DNA of 64,000 nt from Triatoma infestans (lineage: Eukaryota; Arthropoda; Insecta; Hemiptera; Reduviidae). The position numbers and the translations under genes were made by a program. The DNA lies in assembly GCA_011037195.1 (NCBI GenBank), contig JAAEAF010006912.1:1-64000 (forward strand). The letters run 5' to 3'. Positions within the stretch are counted from its first letter, which is position 1, and the number at the start of each line of letters is the position of its first letter. Of the stretch, positions 1-14,008 are shown piece by piece. The notes under the pieces were generated by a model, which saw only the letters and a program-made list of their open reading frames with translations, was not told the origin of the DNA and made no database searches.

Positions 1-1960
1 AACACAGTCTACTTAATTTCTCACATTTTTCCTCAATTAAGGCACCATAATTTAATTTAGTATCTAGTATTATATCTGATAGCGCACCGTGCGTACCTTT
101 TCTTCTTTTAGTGAGAAGATTAATTCCTGTGTTTTTGACGCGTTCATTATTAAATACTATACATGTAGTAAGTTTAAGAAACTTTAGCAATTATAACTAA
201 GTACAGTAAAAGAAAGTCAATGAGTGTTTTTACACCAGATTTTTCTAAAAACAATTTGTTACAAGTAAGAGAAAGTAAAAAAAAACTAAAAACCACACAT
301 TGTTCAAAATTTTAATTCTATGGGTTATTGTAGGAAATTCTGACGAAGGAAAGACTAATTGATCCGGTTATCCTCATTTTTCATTTTTTTTTTGTATTTT
401 TTCAAAAATGTTGTAACGATTTCAATTAAATTTATAAAAAGTTGCTCACTTATGTTTGTTGATCAGAAAATTACATTGTAAGTGCACGTGTTTTCATTAT
501 GACCGTCTAAAATAGTATAAGGAAGTGAAATCAAGCCTTTTTTCTCTCTGTTTTATAGAACTACAGGAACTTAAAAATAAAAGATTTTGAATTTCATCCA
601 ATCAGGAAAAGATTGCCTGGTGAATACTAAATAGCTCCCGTATATGAGTTTGAACCCCCTCCTTATAGAAATTAATGATTTGTCCTGCATAGAAAAACTT
701 TTAACAACAACCCTTTGAAAAGCAAAACATGAACGGAAGGAGGGGAAAGTCCTTCACTGTGGTAGAGAGCTAATAAAGATAAAATATTAAATGCAAATTC
801 AACGCTAAGATAACACTGTAATATTTTATTAATTAAATGTTATACATTTCAAATTTCATTTAACACTAATTATGATTGTTATTATTAATATTAATTAGAT
901 ATATATGATGAGGTGGGATTAATTTTTCTGTTAAATTAAAAGCTGGGAATATTTCTCAACCTTAACGTTACTTTCCCATTAAAAACAAAATATAAACAAA
1001 GTGTGTGAACAAACTGTATATAAACAAACAAACAAAAGTAAAAAAATATAATAAATAATATTTAATAAAAATTACTTTCAATATTCAAGATTAAAGAGCA
1101 AGAAAGTTCCGAGAAATGAAATCTCAAAACAAGGAACTTATTAAGTGCATTGTATTTAATTAAATTAAATAATAATTGAAAAACAAATTGTATACAATTT
1201 TTTTTTTACTTTTCTTTAATAAAAATTTAATATCTTCAGAGCTTTATATTATTTTTTTTAAAAACATTCAAGATGATACTTTCTAAGTAAAATGAACATA
1301 ATCATTCTTATCTGTACCATAATCATGATATGTAGGTACGTGTACATCGAAATGGATAGGAAAATAGTTTCTATTGAGTTTTCACAAAGTTTCTCTTTCA
1401 AATAGTTGTATTCACTATTAATATTATTTATTGTTTATGTTTTCCATTTTTACTGAATAGTTTTCTCAATGATTATTTTCTTTAAATAAATGGTCAACAC
1501 TGTAGCCTTTAAAAGGCCAATTATCGGTCAAAATTGCAATACTGGTTGCCTGTTTAAAATATTTATCCAGTGTTTATTAATTTTAAAAATGTCATGGTTA
1601 TATAACCTATTTATTGCTTTAAAAACAAAACACATCAAATGTGGGGTAAAATATCTCGTTATTTTCTCTTACTGGACCTTATTACGCTATTGTATTGGAT
1701 CAATTTTGGTGTCTTGCATTAGTAAGGATAATAATAATAATAAGAACAAATTAGTCTATTCATAAATTTTCTTCAAACCTAGAATTTAATCTTTCTCGGG
1801 CTACTATAACTGAGAATGTGTATTGTAAATTTTGAAATTTCGGAAATAATTCTTTGAGAATGAAAAGGAAAAGTTTCTATCGAATGATCTCTGTGGGTCT
1901 GTGTGAACGAAATATCTCAAAAACGAAACATTCCGAGGAAACTCAAACTTTGGTATTTTC
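1..1960. other. AT-rich non-coding stretch with repeat fragments
   Basis: No gene is recognised. Ends of the dispersed ACTTTCTCTTACT family are visible near 204-280, where AGTAAGAGAAAG-like words are followed by a TTTTTACACCAG-type tail, and another fragment in plus orientation lies at about 1790-1970. The 91-codon open frame at 1490-1765 is low-complexity, AT-rich and matches nothing I know, so it is not called. Confidence 0.5.
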
Positions 1961-1974
1961 CTCTATGATTTTAT

Positions 1975-2205
1975 CCGTCATAATATGCTTCATTTGTCGA
2001 TCCTGATTGGTTTCGGGTTTTTATCCATCGTCAGATCAATTCGTTAGAGAGATGACTTTTATGGTTAAAATTTAACTATTAGTAAATAATCTGTTTTATC
2101 ATGGCATTTTAATGCGGGAGAAGTTTGAAGTTTATTATTTGGTTGGGTCCGCGATGCTGGAAAATATCTATGATTTTATCCGTCATGCATGCTTCATTTT
2201 GTCAG
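1975..2205 (-). repeat. Degenerate copies of the hammerhead-like foldback repeat
   Basis: On the minus strand 2004-2034 reads CTGACGA, a short hairpin, then GAAACC. This is the same order of blocks as the better copies at 14.05 and 36.5 kb. The flanking words (TCCGTCAT, GCTTCATTTTGT) also match the 14.0-kb copy. A second short fragment with the same flank lies at 2170-2205. The core is mutated and the outer pairing is poor. Confidence 0.45.
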
Positions 2206-2329
2206 TTCTAGAGATAAAAAACTATTGGTTCCCTTCATTAAAAGAAGGGATGAAGAGAGCTAAGAATCACTGAGTGTGTCATGTGAGTCTGTGAGCTTAT
2301 GAGAAAATGTATGGTCTTAGTCCAAAATG

Positions 2330-3660
2330 ACCAACTGGCTACTGTCTTAGTCCAACAGTTGACCAACTGGCATGAACACTCCGTTTAGTGGTCCAGCACC
2401 CATCCTGGGGATTACCAAAGGCAGTCCAAGGATGCATGCATCTCTCAGAGATTGGCTCTGGAGAGATGCCAACACTCCGTCCAGAAATTGGCTCAGGTAC
2501 TTATACTCATCATTACCTTTGGAACGGTGGTGTGGTAGACTAATTGAACAAGAGACAGCTGGAGTGCAGTCTGCAGGATCGGAGTTTAACCTGCCTATGG
2601 CGTTAGGGGTATTGCCTCTCTATGGCGTTAGTAAGGTCTTCCTTCCTTCTGATACAAGCAGAGTGTAGGGGCAGAGCATACAGAGTAATGAACAGTGGAC
2701 ATTGGTAGCACAGCCTTTGTCAGACATATGACATAATAGATAAGGTCCTGTTATCAACATGACTGCGGAAATATCTGTCCAAAATACAGTTTTGGTATTC
2801 CATTTCAAGTGAGCCTAGAAGCAATGGAACAAAGATTGGAAGGGCGTGGCCAGGCAGGGATCATGTGGTACAGATGGCTCCAAGATGGCATGCGAGGCTG
2901 AGCTGGTATAATCTGGAAGTACTCATGGAGAGGCCTCTAGGTAACTACGCCAGCTGGCCCAGTATTCCAGGCCGAAATAGTTTCAATTAAGATCTGTGCT
3001 GAAGAAAACTTGAGAATGACCCTTACAAGGAGATTCTCATCTTCCCGGACAGCTAGGCAGCACGGAAGGGCTTTGCTGCCATGAACCTTCCTCATCCCTG
3101 TTTGATTATGTAGAAATTCCCTTACACAACTTTCCTCGCACAATAAAGTTCAACTGGATTGGCGCCGGATATCTGGGGATTAGAGGCAACGAAACAGCAT
3201 GACGAACTGGCAGGAACACTCCGTTTAGTGGTCCAGAACCCGTCCTGGGTACTACCAAAGGCAGTCAAAAGATGCATGCATCTCTCAGAGATTGGCTCTG
3301 GAGAGAACACGACAAAATCAGGAAATTAAGTCCAGAACCCAAACACAGCAAGATGATGATGTCAAAGCTGTGTAAAAATAGAACTAAAGAAACCCCCCTG
3401 AGGTTCAAGAAACAACTACACAAGGTGGGGATAATCAGCTCAGAACCTTTGTGTAGAGTATGTCTGGAGAAGAAGGAAACGACCTCGCACCAGTTGTTCA
3501 ATTGTATTCCAATCGTTAAATTGCGCTATGAGACCTTTGGCACACTGAGACCAGAGGAGATAATAGCGCAAAAGAGAGCATATTGGAAGACCCCTCAACC
3601 TCATGAAGAGGGGAGGTTTTACGTGCTAGACCTGCAGGGTTAGGCACAATAAGCCATTGG
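2330..3660 (+). pseudogene. Non-LTR retrotransposon 3' part with RNase H-like domain, broken
   Basis: The stretch reads in several plus-strand frames as the C-terminal end of a LINE polyprotein. Near 2940-2990 a frame gives LGNYAS followed by VFQAEI, and 3140-3200 gives GYLGIRGNETA. Both resemble RNase H motifs of I/LOA-type elements. The longest open piece, 3272-3643 (123 codons), carries a Cys-His tail motif, CRVCLEKKETTSHQLFNC, typical of LINE C-termini. A stretch around 2370-2470 (NTPFSGPAPILG, then MHASLRDWLW) is repeated at about 3205-3305, so part of the element is duplicated in tandem. Stops and frame changes show it is dead. The I/LOA placement is an inference. Confidence 0.7.
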
Positions 3661-5190
3661 CGTTGTCTAACGTAAATCCAGTCAGGTGACTACCAACAAA
3701 TATGTTAGGGCAACCGAAAGACAGATTTGCAAGTTCAAAGAAAATTTTTCAATTGTAGTATTAACTCTAGTTGGAGAATGTCAGGTGAATGGTTAACATC
3801 AATTTTGTCTTTTTTTAGAAAATTCAATGTAAAAGTATATTTGGTTCTACATATTACATTACTTAATTAATTATATCATTAAAGTTGATTAGACCAGAAA
3901 TTCATTATTGGTGGTTTAAAAAAAAAATTATAAGAAAAAAGAAAAAAAAATTTAGAGAACCAGTCAGAACGCCATGGCAGGTGGAACATAAAGTGAAATT
4001 ACTTTATTTTATTTATTTTTTTTGTTAAAAGTTACTTTCATATTCCCTCTTTCTCTACACTTGGAAAGAAGATAAGTTGTATTGGACGAAAATGCCGGTA
4101 TAAGCAGAGAGACAAGCGCAAGCTGGAAAGTAAGAGCGGATATTAGATTCTCTTGGATAACCGGTTTGCTGCGCAGTTTCCTATTGGCTAGGAATTTCAC
4201 TGATGCGCAACAGATTCCTTCCCACGTGAGTTAGAATTTATTAACTCTGAATAAAAGGTAACAGTCTTTTTTTCTCACTTTTTTTTTTTTTTAAGAAAAT
4301 TCCTTCACTTTATTGTATTTAGTTTTTTTTTTTATCCTATTAATTGTCAGTTGTGTCCTTAACTACAACAGGTTGTACTGGGATCAACGTGTTAGATTGA
4401 GATGATTAGTTAAGAGGTGAATCGAATATAGTAGCCCCCCTAGATCCTCTTAAAATGAATTTTCCCGGTAAAATATGTCAAATAAATGTATATGGTAGTA
4501 ATCAGACCAAGTTTAATGATAATCATTGGAACTGTTTTCGAGGAAATGGAACATCCCGATTAAACCGATTTTCTTCAAACTATATTTTAATAAATCTTAA
4601 TATTATTTTACGTGGTTGAGCTGTTCATTGTACTCAAGTGGCAATATAGAGAAAAGCTTTAAGTTCCCTTAGAACCCTCCAAAGAAAAGGTTAATTTTTC
4701 TTGATGGAAAAAACATGTGTAGAAAGTAGGCAAACTTTAAAGAAAATCGGTATAGCCATTTCTGAGAAAGGCGCGATGGTTTTTGACTGAAACCTTCTGT
4801 CAGATGATAGATGTTGGCATAGACAGATGATAGATGAAGTTTTTCGTAGTCATGTGTCATGCAACACGTGAACGAATCAATACATGTATTTCCGGTGAAA
4901 GAATCAGTATCGAAAATTTGATATAATCCGTATTGTCACTAAATAGAAATAAATGTAATGAGTGAATTAGTAAGGTATACTCGTATGTCTCAATATTTAG
5001 TTGCCCTTAACAGTACACCAATTAGTTGGTGGTGGGGATACAGGTTGTTTCTCAGCAAATATCAGTTAGTGAATGAGACTATAGGAACTCTAGCAATTAG
5101 TGGTTCAGAACGCTTGAAGCCTAACATCACAGATTCCCCAGAGTCATTGGAAAGAGTCAATTTTTCCGAAAAAAATTACAAAAAAGATTT
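3661..5190. other. Non-coding, with ACTTTCTCTTACT-family fragment
   Basis: No gene is seen. 4540-4930 resembles the dispersed family in minus orientation (CCGATTTTCTTCAAA-type words and GGAAATACATG-like complement). The remainder is AT-rich with poly-T runs. Confidence 0.4.
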
Positions 5191-5425
5191 CTAATAAAAC
5201 TAATGGGTATTCGCATCGAACTGTGGGGTTCAGGCAAGCGTTCCAACCTCAATCGCATCCAATCCCTACAATCCAAGATCCTTCGAACAATAATGAACAC
5301 TCCTTATTATGTTTCCAATCAAACCATCAACAATGATCTAAAAATTCCTTTCCTACCAGAAGTAACCAAAGTCAGATATAAGAAATGCCATAGTACCCTG
5401 TCCTTCCTCACACCCTAATCCTAAA
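5185..5425 (+). pseudogene. Jockey-type LINE C-terminal fragment
   Basis: An open stretch of 71 codons at 5203-5418 reads GIRIELWGSGKRSNLNRIQS, then QSKILRTIMNTPYYVSNQTI and NNDLKIPFLPEV. This is the well-known C-terminal block of Jockey-clade reverse transcriptases (GIQLWG...QSKxLRxIxxAPWYVxNxxIxxDLxIPxVxEEI, from family knowledge). The reverse transcriptase core upstream is absent, so it is a 5'-truncated insertion, as is usual for LINEs. Confidence 0.8.
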
Positions 5426-5439
5426 AGACTCAAAAATCT

Positions 5440-6030
5440 AGTCTGTAATGTCACACTTCCGGTTAATCGATTTTCTTGAAATTTAGAATACTAACAATGC
5501 TTCTAATATATATTGTTATTATATACTCGTAGGTGGTAAAATTCTATTACGTACTGAAGCGGTACTTTAGAGGCAAGTATAATCCCAGGAAAATATTTCT
5601 AATAAAAGTGATATTCATATAGCAGTACAAAGTTTAAAGAAATTTGTCGCCCATTTTCGAGAATTCGCGAAAGACAAAATAAAAATCTATCAATAAAGAT
5701 GCATTTCCTGTTGTTGGCTTTTGCACGAAACCTTCGTGTCAAATGCAGTCGGTAGCTCCTAAATGGAATACCAAGTTTGGGCTTACTGTGATTATTCTTT
5801 TTTGAGATATTTTGTTCACACACATACACCATGCAATTGCATACATATGTAATTTGCAAATGATGGAGCATGTTGAAACGGAAGGTTATTTTAAAAAAAT
5901 CAGGTGAACTCAAGACATGTACGTATTTCAGATGAATATTCAATTTCGAAATTCTGGCACTATCACACAATACTTTTCTTTTTGCATAAGCTTTCACCAT
6001 ATAGCCAGCGCTTACTAGTAGTAAGAGAAA
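5440..6030 (-). repeat. Dispersed ACTTTCTCTTACT-family element, partial
   Basis: Minus-orientation copy ending at the AGTAAGAGAAAGTAA word (6016-6031), which is followed by an A-rich tract. It shares with the 58.4-59.2 kb copy the blocks GATTTTCTTCAAA-like, TTTTATTTGAAA-like and TTTTCACCGGAAATAC-like. The 133-codon open frame at 5599-6000 lies wholly inside this repeat and is taken as chance. Confidence 0.6.
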
Positions 6031-9000
6031 GTAAAAATAAAATAGAAATATTTTAAACAGTTTGGAAAGTTATTTATTCAGATTAATTGGTCTTATTCAA
6101 ATCACTTAGATTCACTTTAAACTGAACCAGTTTTACTGAGAAATTAATCTCTTTGAGACTTGTAAAAAAATCTCGCCCTGAATTTATTCTACGGTTTATT
6201 TTTTTGATTTATAAATTGTCTCTCTTTCTCTCTAACCTTTCGTCTTTTCTGTGTGTGATCTAATATAACTCAAAAAACAGAAAAATCGCACAAACTAGAA
6301 ACTTGATATTTCCTTTAAAGCTACCAGAGGACCGTGATCGTTTTAGTCAAAATTGATCAACCGGAAAGTACCACTTAACTGAAGGTATTTTTTACGATTT
6401 TTTTTTTTAAACAAAAAACTAAAACTTTTATTTGAAAGATTATTCTGGAAAAAGTTGATTATTGGAGGTTTTTTGAGCTCTAGGTTTTCCTTTTAAAGCA
6501 TCATTTATTAGGTATACTTATACAAATCTTTCTTTTAAATAATATTAGAGGGAATTAAATACTGAGAAAACGTTAAGTTTGAACAAAATCAGTTGACCAC
6601 AAAATGCAACTTTATTGATCTTTTTTTTTTTGAAAACAATATAATTATTTTTTCTTTTTACTTCCTAACCTAACTCACACGTCGGACATAACATTTTTGG
6701 TTTTGTTTGGTCGAAAAATTTGATTTTTTGCCGACTTTGTCTTATTATTATAGTGAAAAATGATCCCATGGGTGTAATATTAAATTAACTAAACATTTAA
6801 TAAAAATACCAATTTTGAAGAATAGTCAATAATTAGATATATAAAAGTAAATTGAACTGCAATAAATGTTAGTTGTTTCGAGATTTTTATATCAGATATT
6901 TTTATTTTTATCATTTTTTTTAAAAAGAAACACAATTAATTGCTAAAAATATTTGTAAACCATATGTCTAGGAAAAGAAACAGGAGAGAGAGTGAGAGAT
7001 AAATTTCAAAGACAGGTTGAAAGGGGAACGCATGAGGTGTGTGTGTGTGTGTAGTAAACAGTACAAAGTGGGGGAGGTCTAGGCTGACATTGCATAAGGC
7101 TGTTTACTGGGGACGCCTATGTACTTATTGTAGTACAAATCAAGGTGTTCAGGAAATACTTTCTTGTACAATATTCAATAGTGTCAAATAAATTAAATAA
7201 AAATAGAATAAAAAAATGGGGTAATTAACAACTGTAAATTTAACTGTGCATTGTTAAGTATTGAAATTATTTTTAATTTCTCTTATTCTATAAGAGGAAA
7301 TATTACGCGATAGTGGTCACATAATTGAAAATTGAGTTTTCACAGGAAAATCATGTTTGGGGCACGAAAGTAACATGTTTTTAACGAATGATCAACATTT
7401 TGTTTGTGTGTGTGGAACGAAATGTTTCAAAAAAGAAAATTAATAGAAAGCTCTTAGTATTTCTGTTTAGCTCCTATCCACCATAGTATCTCTGACACAA
7501 AGTATTCAATCAAACGTATGTACCAAAGGTATGCGAGTTTTTTCCCCCAGTTTTTCTCTAATAAGTGCCTCCATCACTTTTATTTGAAAAATTTGTCTAG
7601 GTATAAAATCTATTTTTTAGTGAGGTGGTGTTAAGCGTTTCTCTGAAGACTGGTACATTAGAAACAATGCTAGCATTCCAAATTTGATAAAAATCTGTTA
7701 ACCAGAAATGTAACTTCGCAGAATTGTTTTGGGGGGGGGGAGGGAGTTTTTCAAAAACGGCTACATCCAAGTCCTATGAGTTTTTCACAACAGTTATTTC
7801 CGGATTAAAGATTTTTTTTCTCTTCAAAATGGGAATTGTGACAATTTATTTAATTTTTAATAAAATTATAAAGAGTCAAAAATTCATTTAATAAAAATTG
7901 GTAGTTCCAGATCGCCTGGTGTGACTTTTGAACAGAATATCAGGTTTTAACTTAAATACAAATTTTCATTGTTGAGTCTTGCTGTACACATACTTACACA
8001 AGCATATAGGCCGCTTTAAAAAACAAAACAAAAAAAAACACGTTACATCCATGTCACAAAACGTGAAAATTCAATTTTGATAAATTTGATACGATCACAA
8101 TATTTCCTCTCATAGAGACAACTAATAGAAAGTAAAAAAAAAAAAAAATATTGTAATCCAACATTTAACCTTTAATAATTCCATGAACTGTAAGAAAGCG
8201 AAAACCAAGGTCATAACGGTTGCATTCACACTGAACTGCAATTCACCAGTGTTGCATAAAAATAAAAGTAAAAATTTGAATGCAAAGATGTGATAGTAAA
8301 ATTGGTGTTACACATTTGATGTATTATAACCTTTTTAATATAACTGTAACCTGAATTTGATTGTTAACAGATAAAGAAACCTCAACATTGAAGAAGATAA
8401 AGAAAACACTTTTTTTGTTTTTTTTTTATTAATTTTTGGTTACTGGTAAATTAATTTTTTCAAAGTTTATACAAATAGAATGAATGAATTTAAAAATAAA
8501 ACTACTGTCTGCCTCCAATAAGTATGGTATGAAAACAATAAATTGGCAAATCTTCAAGAAGTGGGCGGAGTAACCTCTTAATAATTATTGTGCAATTCGT
8601 GCGAGATAACTGGATTTAAACAGTGACCTTTAAAAATATATATAGTAAGTAATATTTAAATAAATTAATTAATAATAGTGTGCCGAATTGTTGAATATAT
8701 AATATTATGAACTTTGGGTGACTCCTCAGGAAATCTTGAGAATGACAAGTTTGACAGTAGATGTCTAATAAACTTCTAAACATAATGAAAATAATGGCAT
8801 AGTAGTAAAGTTATCTGCACTCTTAATTCACTATCGTTAAATTATAAGGGTTGGATTTCTCTATTTTCTAAGTATTGTTGCATATTCGAAGAGTATTTAT
8901 ACTTGACTGAGTTGGACAGTATAACTTGAATCTTAAATTTACTTTAATAGAAAAGTTAAGCTAGAAACTTGAACTGTATTTATTAACAAGAAATGAAAAA

Positions 9001-12000
9001 TTGCAAGAAGCTCCAACTCTAATGTTCCATTTAGATACTCTCATCAGATCCGACAGGAAGGTTTCGGTTAAAATTTGTCAGAACGGAAGTACGACATTGC
9101 TGAACGATCTTTGTTTTTCCCACTTTCCACGATCTTCTTTTAAACAGTTCAAACGATTATCTTCAACATTTCGCATACCTACCTAACTAACTACACAAAT
9201 CACTATTTTTACTTTCTCTTACTGTGTTGGTGGCAACCGTGTGAAATTTTCGAAATAAAGTTTTCACCAGAAATAAATGTTTTGAGGATCCCTGAATAAA
9301 AAAAAAAAAAATTGAAAATGTATGTATGTATTTGACTAGCATAACTAAAAAACGAAAAATTGTAGATAGGATATACCGCTATGAGATCGATAGGAAGTTA
9401 TCTATCAAATGATTCCTCAACCGGAAATAGTATTTTACTGATAGGATTTTTCAGTATTTTACGATTTTCTCATAATGAAACATTTTTTTTTTCAACTTCG
9501 TATGTCCATTACACGCATGCAGATCAGACACTTGTATTTGAAAAAATTCTTTTTTACGAATTCTGGGAGCGGGATGACGTTAGAATTCCGTTTAAAGTGT
9601 CATAGCAGGATATTTGACGACTTTTGTCTAATGTTAATGAAAATTAAAGACTTTGCCAAAATTTAGAGTTTGAAAAAATCAGTTGAGCTAAGTAGAATTT
9701 TATTATTTTTTTTTTTTTTAAGATTTCTGCGATTCTGTTTATCGTTAATGATAATAGCGGGTTTCATTAAAACTTGGTTTACTCATGTGGATACTTAAAA
9801 TTTCTGTTTCTGAAAACTTGTTTTAAGAAAATTATTGTAGGACGTCTGAGGAAGAGGAACTGCATACTGTCCTCTCTATACTGCTTCACTCTACAGTCAT
9901 TACAGTGCACGATCTGCCGGCTTAAAATATCACGCAAAGTTGCAAGAAAATTTATCATTTACAACTATAAGAATCGCAATAAGAGAATGTGACGTAAGCC
10001 TTTCATACTTTGTCTTTTTAATTATTTTTCATTAACATTATACAAGGGCTTGTGGCCCATGCAACATCCTGAAGCGGCATTTTAGAGGTCCGCCTAACGC
10101 CACACCTTCTCCTGAACCTTACTAAAATGAATTATCCAATGAAAAATGTTTCAAATGTGCGTGATAGACCTTCAAGTTTGTAATACGCATACGAAGTTAA
10201 AAGAAAATCGTTGTAGATATTTTCGAGAAAATTACAGAAAAAGAAAATCTGAAAAATTCGTTCGGTATACTGACACTTCCGGTTGAGGCATTTTAATAGA
10301 TAACTCCGATCCCATGGTGATACCCATTAGTAATGTCAAGTTTCAACTTTCTGCAATTTTTCGTTTTTGAAGTATACAGTGCATATATAAATATGCATAG
10401 AAAAAAACAGCACTGTTTTCGAACTCAAGAGATTTGAAAACATGAATTTCCGGTGTAAACTTGAACAATTTTTACACCAAAGCAAATACTTCCTCTTATC
10501 AGCAATCAGAGAATAGAAAAAGTGAAATATCTGATTTATTACATTTATAGATTTGTAACTCAATAATCATAATTTAAAAAAATTATAGTTTCTTAAGGTT
10601 TTTCAGCCAAAATATGTTACTACATTCAAGAAAGTGACGGTGATGTTGTTACCAAAAATATCCCATAATGCTCGACAGAGAGAAAGGGACCCGTTTTTAC
10701 TTTTTTCGTTTCGAATAATTTTTTATATTTTTCTTAATATTCAATAATAAATTAGGTAACATTTTAAACAGAGAATTAATATTCCAAGAGTTATCAATTT
10801 AATAGAGAGAGTATTCTGTCAATTATTAAAATAATGGGCTAATTAGAGCAATAATTTTGAAGGGGAATTTAAAGTAAAAATACAATAAAAACAAATCATA
10901 TCACCACAAAGCCATGCAATTTTTCTTATTTAGCTTTAACAATATAGTTTTAGTTAGTTCTATCCAAAGGGGCTCCATAAAGTAAGTATAATGATTTAAT
11001 AAGAAAGAAGTACTCACGATTGCACAGTGGGTTGCTGACTGTGTAGGTGCTGGATTGTCCAGGTCTTGACACTCCCACCAAGAACTGGAAGACTTAAGCG
11101 CTCCCCCACGTCTCCCCACTACGGTTATAAAGGATTGGATTTTTTTTCCAAGTAGGTAGAGGAGTAATTGTGGTGGTAGTTGGTGAGGAGAGGGTTTTTA
11201 CCTCCCCCCCAAGGGGCCGAAGTGACAAGTTTTATTTTTATTCTTTTTGTTTCTTTGTTGCAAACTTCAGGAGATTAACAAAGTGGGGAACTGTATCGTG
11301 AAGAGGACGTTTCAGTGTTTCACGAGCTAAAATTCGCTTGTGTATTTTTCTTTGAGAATGTAGCAATTTTACTTTCTCTTATCCTTGTCAAAAGGATATA
11401 CTGCAAACGTATGAAATAAAATAACAAACTCAAAAAAAAAAGTGAATCTCCGTTGCGTTGAGATCCCCAGACGGTTCCACTTTACTGAATATCTTTGAGT
11501 TCGTAGCAATTTTCTCAAAAATGTCTCCTTCCTTCAAACCTAATAAGCCAAATAAATAATTGTAAGCCAAATATTTTCCTGATAAAATTGAGTTTTTGCG
11601 ACGATTCTACAGAAGTTGCAGTGTTAAGCTTGCTCTCTCTAATCTCAGTTAAATTTACTGAGATTAATTTACTCGTAATACACTGTTCCATTTATTTTTT
11701 GATATTAAAGCCAATTCAGCATTTAACAAAATGAGATTTTCTAGAACAATCAATTCGTATTCTAAGATTTGCTGCAAGAGATTGTCGTGTTCAGCAAAAA
11801 AAAAAAAGAAGCTTCTTCATGTTGTTGATGTCCCCTAAATACGAAACAGATTTTTTTAACTAATGACTTCTATTATGTATGTTGGTATAAGTGCGCACGA
11901 GGTATATATATATTAAAATAAAACTCAATGAAAAACCATAAAGAAGTTCAAAGTTGACATTCTTTTAGACATCACTATCACAAAAGTTTCTGTCAAAGGT

Positions 12001-12580
12001 CCGTCCACCGGACATGCATTTTTACTGGCAGTTCACCCCCCCCCCCGCGCTATTTTTTGCCTGTTTCTTGAATAGAGCTCCAACTAGTTTTTCTTCTTTT
12101 TTTTTTTTAACCTAGCATGCTAAACTACACTAAGGCCTGTTACCTTTAATTGGAAACATTTCACATTAAATTGATTTTTGGAGGATTCATTGATGAAGAT
12201 ATGGTATTAATAATTTAATTGTTTTGCATTATATTTATTTATACTATTTTACGATCATTCACTTCATTTTTATTATTAATTATTCTATAGTAGTCAACAA
12301 ATGTCATAGTGACCTTTCATGATTAAATATTGCTCCTTTACTCAAATAACAAAAATAAGATTTTATAAATAATTATTTAGTAATTAAAATTTACTTCAAA
12401 ACGTAATTAAGTTTCATATCTCCATTTTGTTGATTCCTTCCATTCTTAAAGGAACCATAATTGGAAACAACATGTGGCCTAGTCATGTATAGAGATCCCT
12501 TTTCAACCTAATTAGGTCTTAATAAAACAATTTCCAAAACAGAGTATAATTGACTAGATTGATTTTTATTTTGATCTAAG
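6031..12580. other. Long non-coding stretch with scattered repeat fragments
   Basis: No host gene is recognised. Fragments of the ACTTTCTCTTACT family occur at about 7290-7720, 8040-8130, 9205-9500, 10090-10560 and 11360-11520. There is a G run at 7731-7741 and a C run near 12039-12048. The section at 11000-11240 has lower AT content and holds a 72-codon minus-strand open frame that resembles nothing I know. Confidence 0.4.
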
Positions 12581-12589
12581 AGTGTTTTT

Positions 12590-13340
12590 CAAAGAGTGCG
12601 CTTGCCCGGGCATTAGTATTACTTCTTCAAGGGATTTGCCAATGATTTTATATGCTGACGACATTGTTTTGTTATCGTCTACCCACACTGATGCCCAATT
12701 ACAGCTGAAGACAAGAGTACTGTGACGTCAATGGTCTCTCGGTCAACACTGACAAAACATTTGTTGTGCCTTTTTAAAGAGGATCCAGAGTTGGTAAATT
12801 AAAAAATCTATACTACAATAATCAGAAAATAGAGTATTCAAATTCTATTGTTTACTTGGGAGTAACTCTTTCACATACCGGTTAGTTTCGTAAAGCTTGT
12901 GACGCTTCAGTAGCTAAATTCAATATTACCAATGCTTTGGATTTGAATATTCTTAGGAGAAGCAAATCAGATTCATGGTCAACAAAAGTTCAATTATTCA
13001 ATGTTTTAGCAGTGAGTGTACTGTTTTATTTAGGGGAAGTGTGGGCTGCTGAGTATTATAGTATTTTAGAAAAATGCCAGTTAAAGTTCCTGAAGTCTGT
13101 CCTTTGTTTACCTCGAGTTACACCAGATTGTGCCGTTCGACTGGAGACTGGGCTTGTTACTGCCGACTGAAAATTTTTCCCTGGTTAATTACCATACTGA
13201 ATATGGATAATGATTGTTTATCTAAAGTGGTATATTTTAGACTGGTTGAGCTTGCTAATGTTAATTTACCTCTTAACTGGTTTTGTCAGTTGAAATCTTA
13301 TTTCCAGTTGTTACGATCGCAAAATTTGACACGATCGCAA
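12590..13340 (+). pseudogene. Non-LTR reverse transcriptase fragment
   Basis: Near 12640-12670 the plus strand reads ILYADDIVLLSS, the catalytic YADD box of LINE reverse transcriptases. It is followed by NGLSVNTDKT-like and YSNSIVYLGVTLS-like blocks, then an open frame at 12937-13170 (MDLNILRRSKSDSW...VCLPRVTPDCAVRLETGLV) typical of the region after the reverse transcriptase. A stop and a frame change near 12720 and 12880 break it. The same clade appears on the other strand at 14.4-16.5 kb. The element ends next to an AGTAAGGAAAAGT word of the dispersed family at 13359. Confidence 0.75.
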
Positions 13341-13379
13341 TACTTCCCCTCACAGCAGTAAGGAAAAGTAAAAACATTG

Positions 13380-13985
13380 TCCATTGATATATAAAAATAA
13401 ATAAAACTATTTAAAGAACAATAAGTTTTATATTGTCTCTTGTTTTTCATAGACAAAAAAAAATTAAATTTCATATTGCATAATAATAGCTTTTGGGTAG
13501 TTAATATTATTTTGTTAGTCTAAATTTATAGTTTGAGAAAAACAAGAAAGTTTTGTTAATAATGTAAAACAATTTGTTGTTTAATAGTAAGATAAATATA
13601 TTAAGTTTAAGGTCATTATCAGCCCGAAGGGTGGGGTGGGGATGGGGGCACACAATTAATATATAACTACACAAAGTAAGGGGGTTGTATGATGAGGTAA
13701 TTATTTATCATTATCACCGTGAATAATAACGTGACTATTTGTTGTCCGTATTGTATTGCAAATTAAAATCATTAAAATTGACAGAAATTTGTTAAACATG
13801 GAATTGTTACTTAAAAATATAGTTTAGCTAGACATAAAAATATGAGGTGGTTGTTGAGGTGTAGCATACAGAATAAAATCTAGTACTTGAATGTGATTAC
13901 GTTCTAATCTAGAAATATTCAATGGTGTTTTAGAGGAAAGCTTAAGGTTTCAGATCCCTTTCGCTCAAGAACACTCCAAAAATAA
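13380..13985. other. AT-rich non-coding
   Basis: Nothing gene-like. A GC-richer patch (13620-13660) has purine runs only. Confidence 0.35.
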
Positions 13986-14008
13986 AGTTTCAGAAACAAA
14001 AGTGATGA

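Noticed and set aside
3272..3643. 123-codon plus-strand open frame as a host gene
   Set aside because: Carries LINE C-terminal Cys/His motif and continues from an RNase H-like stretch; it is part of a broken retrotransposon.
5599..6000. 133-codon minus-strand open frame
   Set aside because: Lies wholly in a dispersed non-coding repeat; other copies do not keep the frame.
10901..11119. 72-codon minus-strand open frame
   Set aside because: No recognisable domain, no splice context, and no support beyond openness.
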